From Agriotes lineatus (lineage: Eukaryota; Arthropoda; Insecta; Coleoptera; Elateridae), in assembly GCA_940337035.1 (NCBI GenBank), contig OW679203.1, positions 73,175,061 through 73,239,060 of the forward strand: a DNA stretch of 64,000 nucleotides. The letters run 5' to 3'. Below the pieces are notes generated by a model. The model made no database searches. It was not told the origin of the DNA and saw only the letters and a list, made by a program, of their open reading frames with translations. The translations under genes were made by a program, and so were the position numbers. Position 1 is the stretch's first letter, and the number at the start of each line of letters is the position of its first letter. Of the stretch, positions 58,106 through 64,000 are shown one piece after another.

Positions 58106-61100
58106 AAGAAAGGCATAACTCACTCAACAATGAAATCTATTAACTTGAAAATAAAGACATGTAAATAACTGAAAATCCTTGAATCAAGCGAAAAGGCTTA
58201 GTATTCATAATTAATATTAAATATTTAATTAACTTATTACAAAATGTAAAATCTAACACAAACTGACTGCAAGCTGTAGGACTTTACTACTGGTGGTAGC
58301 AACTACTCCAATTTTTATTTAATTTAGAAGAAGATTTTAATTAATTTTTCGACATAAACTAGTTCTTTACAGCCGGAACTTTGTCAAATAAATGACCATA
58401 TCACTTCAAATGGCTTTAAAATTAACGAAACATACAGTACCTTTGTCAGAAATTTAAGAGCTAACATATTACGTTCAAAGAATCTACTGCCGGAGCCGGT
58501 GCTCACTGCTATTGCCCAAAATGATTGATAAAATGAGGGAAAGAGACCTTAATAACGACAAACGGTTGCCATCTAACACACGAAACTACATTGAGACAGC
58601 TAGCACGATTACGATCTCCATTTATTATCCGCAGAATGCGATTTCAGAGCTTGCCAAACTGGCACCCATTTCGACGAGAAAAAGGTAGTAATTGGCACAA
58701 AACACAACAGCTCACAAGTTCAATGGACACAAACATATACAGCTTTAGAAGGCAAACAATTAACTTTAACGGGGCCCGGAGGCACGAGAACTATATTACG
58801 ATACTTCTATTTAATACTAATTTTTTCCACGATGAACGCGGATGTTCTCTATTACTTCTTCCCTGTGGGATCCAGAATATTGATGGCCATCTGCCTTCTC
58901 CCAATCAGATCATCCATTAAACAAGCTAAACCTAAAACGCAAAATCGATAAAAGGGTATTCTTATTGAAGAACTGAAAGATGAATGGTTTGCAAAAAGGT
59001 CTTAACACAATGTCTAGAAAGTAAATGTTTACTAAAGGCTGCATAAATTATAGTAGGCGGGCTGGAGGTCATTATCACAGGACAGCAGCCCATGGAAGAA
59101 GGAAAAATGGAACAAACAATGTTAAGCCTTAAAGTAGGAAGAAGAAAAAGCACGGAGAGTTGTGGAATGTTAATTTTCTTTTTCCATGTTTATCATGCAA
59201 TGACGACTATAATAGAATAGCGAAGCACCTTCTTGCCTGGACTGTTTCCTTATATTTGAATATTTAACTCATACCCTGTGTCACTAATAGCTATTGCAAT
59301 ATTCACAGCCAGGTGCTCTTTGAGAACTCTTCTTCCCACCTTCTGATCACATTTATCAACATTCAGATCGTCAAAAAGAACAGTACATGAGCCGAATTGT
59401 CATTATTTGGAATTTCTCTACTCCTCTACTTCTTGTTTAGTATACGTATATTTAAGACTGAATAAATAACATCCTTATATTGAGCTCTACATCAGTTTTA
59501 TAAAGTTTGTTGATCTAAAATCTACTGTAACGGATTATATGCTTTATGTTATACCTCTAGTTCAGCCATCAGTGATACTTTGCTTTCTTAAGCTTAGAAC
59601 AAAGTTATTGACACCATCATTGCTTTTTATGAACAAAAAGGGGTTGGTGAACTCGTTGATAAGTTTATGCCATCTGAAATTCCGTTTTTCTCTCGATGTG
59701 GTTCCGTGAAATTTCATTTCGACGCCTGATTGGAAACGTTTCACCAAAAATTTGATTGATTAAACCATTTACAGTAATTTTTTAGTTTCCGCTTATTAAT
59801 TACTGGAGGTAGTTTGTATTTTGTTTATATGGCTAGGTTGCTGGCTGATATAACAATGTGATGTATGGCCATACTAGTATTTATTTTGCAGCCTTTATTT
59901 AATATATAGATGTGTTTTATTACCATGAATTGTACCGTTATCAATTCTAGACGCTTGTTTCTTTCAACCAAAACGATAATAAAGTATGTTTATGTTAAAT
60001 CCAATTTATTGATTCCAATATAATTAAAATACTCTATTCAATTTTGAACTTATTATGTTCATGGCCCCCAATTTTATTTTTTCATTTGAGTCTCTTCGAT
60101 GAAGTAACAGTGAATTACACGAGGTTTCTCTGAACCATTCCTAGGTACTTGGTTTGTGTTCTACTATAACTTTTGGCTGACGGGCGTTACAACTGACCTC
60201 TGTATAGAAACACTCTGTCTCAACGCACTAATTGGAAAAACTCTTATTACAAGCGTGTAGACTAACGTGGATTGCTCGTAGGTATTATATGCACTGTCGT
60301 TGTGCGTGCTTACTCAACAAGCTCTGAAAGTTTCCTGTTATAAAGCGCGTAGATTGAGACCAATTCCTCCATCGTCAATGCCAGCTGATGCTGTATATTT
60401 TTCACGCACGGCATCTGCTGGTGCTGGTGCTATGCTACCACCGTTTCCGGTAAAATTCCAGACATTACTGCGACCTCGCTCCCGCAAAATCTGCGGTGGT
60501 CGACTGGCTTTAGGTCTTGCATTATTTCAGCAGTTAATTACTGCACCCATCTAAGTTGAACTTTATGGGTGAAGTACTGTCAATTTGAATATATTATATA
60601 TTAATTAATAAATGTAAAATAGGGTTTGGGTACATTCTCTTTGAAATCATAGTAACGTATTTTTAAATCAATCGTCTTAAATTACCTTAATTGCAGGTTG
60701 TGTACCTCAAAATGTATAAGTAGTATAAGAGTTTGTTTAGGGGTTGACCTACTAAACACTTGTAATTATTTTAATTATACCTTTACCAAGAAACCATTGA
60801 TTTTTTAACATACAGGTAGCGAAATAGATCAAGAGAAGATGATATATCAACACCTTGTTCGTTATGTTTTATAACTCAAGACAGGAATTGGCAACCAAAC
60901 ATTAAATATATTTTACTTGAAATGTTATTCTTCTTGCAGGCCAATGCAATCAAGAAAGATTTACTTAAGTTAATGGTAGCTACTAATGACCCTGACGTGC
61001 ACAGAGAGGTAAGTGCAATTTTACCTATGTTATTGCATACGGCATTTACAGTTTTTGCTAGATTAACGCGTTTGCGTTACAACTGCTTCATGAAGATGTC

Positions 61101-61595
61101 AAAATTACAGCTGGAGGTTTCTTCACTATCGATCTGCCTTTAATGTTTACGGTAAGTAAGCATATTTACGCTTTAAAATTTCATACAAATATCACCTTTA
61201 AACAAAAGACTTTCCAAGTAAATGAGTGTTCTAAAAATATAAAACAGTTTTATAACAAGACCTGAAAAATGTGAAAATCTGTAACTAGTTCGGTTAACTT
61301 TTCCTGTTTGAATTTTCTGAGGTTATACATATTCCGCAATTCATTACAAACAAGCTTTCAGTAGTTGGGTAGAATGCAAAACTTTTAATACCTCATCTCT
61401 TCATAAATTTAATTAAATGTTTTAATAAAATATTTATTTTATCCAATTCTGAGTGATATATTTTATTTTAGCGATAGCTATTCGCCCTGCTTTAACTATA
61501 ATCTGTTTTGAATTGTGATGTTTCAGATGATTGGATCTGGCACAACGTATCTGGTTATTCTTATACAGTTTAATATAGCAGTCTCCAGGAGCTAA
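54982..61595 (+). CDS. Insect gustatory receptor (7tm_7 family), four exons
   Basis: Predicted exons: 54982-55914, 60940-61008, 61062-61151, 61527-61595. All introns are GT-AG and in phase 0, giving 386 residues, normal for the family. Gustatory receptors are inverted seven-pass ligand-gated cation channels of sensory neuron membranes. Exon 1 codes about six membrane segments (residues near 50-68, 82-101, 140-158, 166-184, 248-268, 281-305) and ends CNFVTKE at a consensus donor GAA|GTAAGT. Exon 2 reads ANAIKKDLLKL...DPDVHRE. Exon 3 reads INAFALQLLHEDVKITAGGF and on to LPLMFT. Exon 4 gives MIGSGTTYLVILIQFNIA with the signature TYxxxxxQF of TM7 (Thr371, Tyr372, Gln378, Phe379). One long exon then three short phase-0 exons is the conserved gene plan of this family. 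Unspliced read-through of exon 1 stops at 56010 and would lack TM7. Ligand and subfamily cannot be told from sequence alone. Confidence 0.93.
56440..56530. repeat. Imperfect CAGACTCA-type simple repeat
   Basis: Loose tandem of cacagactcacaga units in receptor intron 1. Confidence 0.85.
57459..58102. repeat. Near-perfect palindrome flanked by (TA)n, in receptor intron 1
   Basis: A left (TA)n run (57459-57498) is followed by an inverted repeat with arms 57528-57775 and 57815-58062 (about 248 bp each, roughly 98% identical by eye), a 39-bp unique centre, and a right (TA)n run (58062-58102). Differences seen are gcatag versus ctagca near the middle and one T/G change. No coding frame. Confidence 0.95.
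58103..60939. other. Remainder of receptor intron 1
   Basis: AT-rich. Frames at 58591-58920 and 60300-60554 have no recognisable motif. The latter sits in a less AT-rich patch (60260-60560) that may be a repeat fragment. No other receptor exon was found here. Confidence 0.4.
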
Positions 61596-62164
61596 ACATA
61601 GAGTACAGAATGTATTATGTGTACAAAAAAAAACTATTTGCATTATGCCATGATCAAATTAAAGTTTGCTCTAAGTTGATACATACCCATTGAAGCAAAT
61701 GAACTAACAAGTGAGAGAGAACAAAATTACATCTTGCCCTTGAACTATTTTCTTAAAAATATACAAAACACATAATAAAAATAATTTTCATTGACTGTTA
61801 TGATTAATACACTCGTTGTTGTGTAAATGCCATCGTATTTTTCGTTTTTGCTTGATACAAGCAACGGATAAGCAGGATTCCAATTTCTTGTTCTTGAGTT
61901 CAAACGGAGAAGAATTTGGCCTTGCTGTTACGACATTCCCGCACTAAAAAAGCTGTTTTAAAGATTTTTCTCTTTTCCCTTTTTTATTGTTCTTAACAAG
62001 AAACAGTCTCTCCATTTCTTCGTTTCTGGCACATAATTTCTTAATATATGATTTTGCACTTAAAGTCGTAACAAAAATACGTTTGTATTAGTGTTGTGCT
62101 TCACAACAAATTTTCCTAGAAAATGTTACGAAATGTCCACTTGATATTATTTAAAACTTGGGAA
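61596..62164. other. Downstream of the receptor gene
   Basis: Probable 3' UTR start. The nearest AATAAA I see is at about 61773. Nothing else recognised. Confidence 0.4.
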
Positions 62165-63107
62165 TTAAAAATATTTAGTACTACGAGAAAAAAGTAATTA
62201 ATTACTAATCACCAATTACCGCCCAATGAAGTAATTAAATTACCAAAAATATCAATTTCTTAAATGAAATAGTAATTCAATTATCAATTACTTGGTAATC
62301 GTAATTGTACTACATAAACTGCATTTTCAATTACTTTTAATATAAATTGTCATATATCTTTATTTAGTAGTATTTCGACAGCTTTAGGCTAGTTCATCGT
62401 TTAGATTAAGTAAGTTGAAATAAATAAATAATTATTATGAAACATCATCATTTTATTAAGCTAGTAAATTGTTATAGAAAAAATAAGTTATATTGTTACC
62501 GTATTGTATTCTGTAATCTTTAGTACTTACTGCACCCATCTTACTCAATAATTATTAACAAGCTACACTGCTACACAAAACAGAACATATGCACCTCCCA
62601 TCCAAAAACATACGCGTCTGCACCAAATATTTACTTCTTTGTTACGCAGCACAAATTAGCTGTTATCCGATTAGTCATAGAAAAGCACAAATTACACTTA
62701 TATTGTTCCAAGAACACCCAATTACAATTGACTTACCATGTAACGTAATAAGGCCTTATCTTATTTTGAGCGTTCTGGAGGTTTAATACCCAGTCGATGT
62801 CAGTAATTTAGCAATAGAATTACCAAAAGTAATTGAATTACCGTCAGTAATTTCAATTACCACAGTAATTCAAATACTTTTAAATAATGTAAGCACCTTA
62901 GATTAATTTAATTACTCAAAAGTAATTGAATAATTGAAGGTAGTAATTAATTACTTTCAAAAAGTAAATGTTAAGTACTTTTTAATGAAAATGTCAATTA
63001 CCAATTACAATTACCGCATTCAATTCCAAGACAAATACGCAAAAGATAATTCAATTAGTAATTTAATTATAAAGTAATTAATTACTGCTCATCTTTGCTA
63101 GTGCACC
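62165..63107. mobile_element. Inverted-repeat element with reiterated TAATTAC motifs
   Basis: Both ends carry inverted actacgagaaaaaagtaatt- and actagcaaagatgagcagta-type sequence (the second as reverse complement), followed by many copies of gtaattaattac/aattaccaattac (62190-62340 and 62800-63090). The middle (62345-62790) is unrelated unique sequence. Terminal tagtac/tagtgc resembles hAT ends. No clear 8-bp duplication and no transposase. Confidence 0.55.
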
Positions 63108-64000
63108 ACATTACAATTTCTATATACTAAGTAGAAGAAATAGAAGTGTATATATTGCTATGTTATAATTTTACATAAATACGAATAAAGGTTTAAAAGT
63201 AACACCGTATTCATTAAATTTATTATAAATATGCTCACGAAAGCACAAAGCTTACTCCTCGGTGAGTTTGTAATAATCATATATTGCCTCTGATTAGAAA
63301 AGATAATCTCAAACATAATTATACAAGTCATTTATTAGAAACTTCTATTTAAAGGAATTTAAATACACAAAAGTTGAGCTAACCTTTTTAATTTAACATA
63401 AAGTAAAACGATCAAGCTTTATTAAGCTATTAAAGTTAATAGATTTGTTTGATAAAGCGTTATATCTTAACCCAATGCCAGGTGTTGAATTGCGTTTAAA
63501 ATTGGGATTTATTGAAAATACTCTGCCGATATCACAAACAGTTGGCCGAGCAGTGACAATTGCAATCTGAAAAAGCATCGTATCAGTAAAATATAACAAA
63601 TAATGTGATGAAATGGTTGGCCTGAGTTAGGGTAGCAGATAGCAATCTCGACTAACATGGATGTGTCTTATTAGAAAAGTCAGTCATAACCTAAAACTAG
63701 CAGATTTGAAAGGTTACGTTGACAGCAGTTTTTGTTAGTAAAATTAAAAAGAGCTGTTTTACATGAAATTGGTCATTATGGCGATAATGACGATGAAGAC
63801 TTCTTGATAAAAAAATAAAAGAATATTGTTTCAGGGTGACTAGTTGTGAACAGCCCTTTCGAATTTAACTGTTGGAACGGATATTGGGCATAAAAGTGTT
63901 AAGTTAGAGCGTCGTATTATTAATTACCACGCACTGTGCAGTGATTCAGAATAGCAAAAATAAATTAAAATAATGTGTAAACAAGTTGTCGAACTGATTA
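63108..64000. other. Unassigned right edge
   Basis: AT-rich. A minus-strand frame at 63393-63599 includes a possible acceptor (tgctttttcag, about 63568) followed by IAIVTARPTVCDIGRVFSIN, faintly like the C-terminal region of insect chemoreceptors. Too weak to call a gene. Confidence 0.3.

Noticed and set aside
58591..58920. 109-codon frame in receptor intron 1
   Set aside because: No motif, no splice support, and composition like the surrounding non-coding DNA.
60300..60554. 84-codon frame in receptor intron 1 as an extra exon
   Set aside because: It has no receptor motif, and the exons at 55914 and 60940 already join in phase with the expected family sequence.

Overview
This is an AT-rich stretch of animal nuclear DNA, most likely from an insect and plausibly a beetle. 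The order is an inference. The evidence is one insect-type chemoreceptor gene with GT-AG introns, one multi-exon UDP-glycosyltransferase gene, and a dense load of RTE and Jockey-type LINEs, Tc1/mariner and hAT DNA elements, MITEs and foldback repeats. I see no CRISPR array, operon or bacterial signal, and I confirmed no tRNA or rRNA gene.

Only two host genes can be supported. (1) A UGT gene on the minus strand (22752-27843) has five exons whose splice sites join in frame to a 517-residue protein. It has a signal peptide, the UGT signature, one C-terminal membrane segment and a KKxx ER-retention tail. Its first intron carries a foldback of about 1.6 kb, and a hAT-like element starts 64 bp past the stop codon. 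(2) A gustatory receptor gene on the plus strand (54982-61595) has one large exon carrying six membrane segments, then three short exons about 5 kb downstream that restore the conserved TM7 TYLVILIQF motif. The total is 386 residues. The long intron holds a near-perfect palindrome of about 535 bp flanked by TA microsatellites.

Layout: 1-9 kb holds an interrupted copy of a dispersed repeat (X), Tc1 and mariner relics and a mariner-type foldback. 9.27-12.43 kb is an almost intact RTE LINE with an 11-bp target-site duplication, next to a small palindromic MITE. 12.7-21.4 kb holds LINE relics and LTR-like repeat Y. 21.5-27.9 kb is the UGT locus. 28.5-30.4 kb is another Y copy. 31.9-38.5 kb is a second RTE element opened by four later insertions. 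40.4-45 kb is a second X copy carrying nested Y and Tc1 insertions. 47.3-49.8 kb is a Jockey/CR1-type LINE. 52-53.2 kb is a foldback, a palindromic tandem array and a transposase relic. 55-61.6 kb is the receptor gene. 62.2-63.1 kb is another inverted-repeat element.

The strongest observations are the receptor gene recovered across a 5-kb intron; the nested insertion stack in the second RTE, including two elements sharing one 8-bp target so that it appears three times; three inverted-repeat elements whose arms are built from reiterated short motifs; and two TG...CA insertions with 4-bp duplications that look like long solo LTRs.
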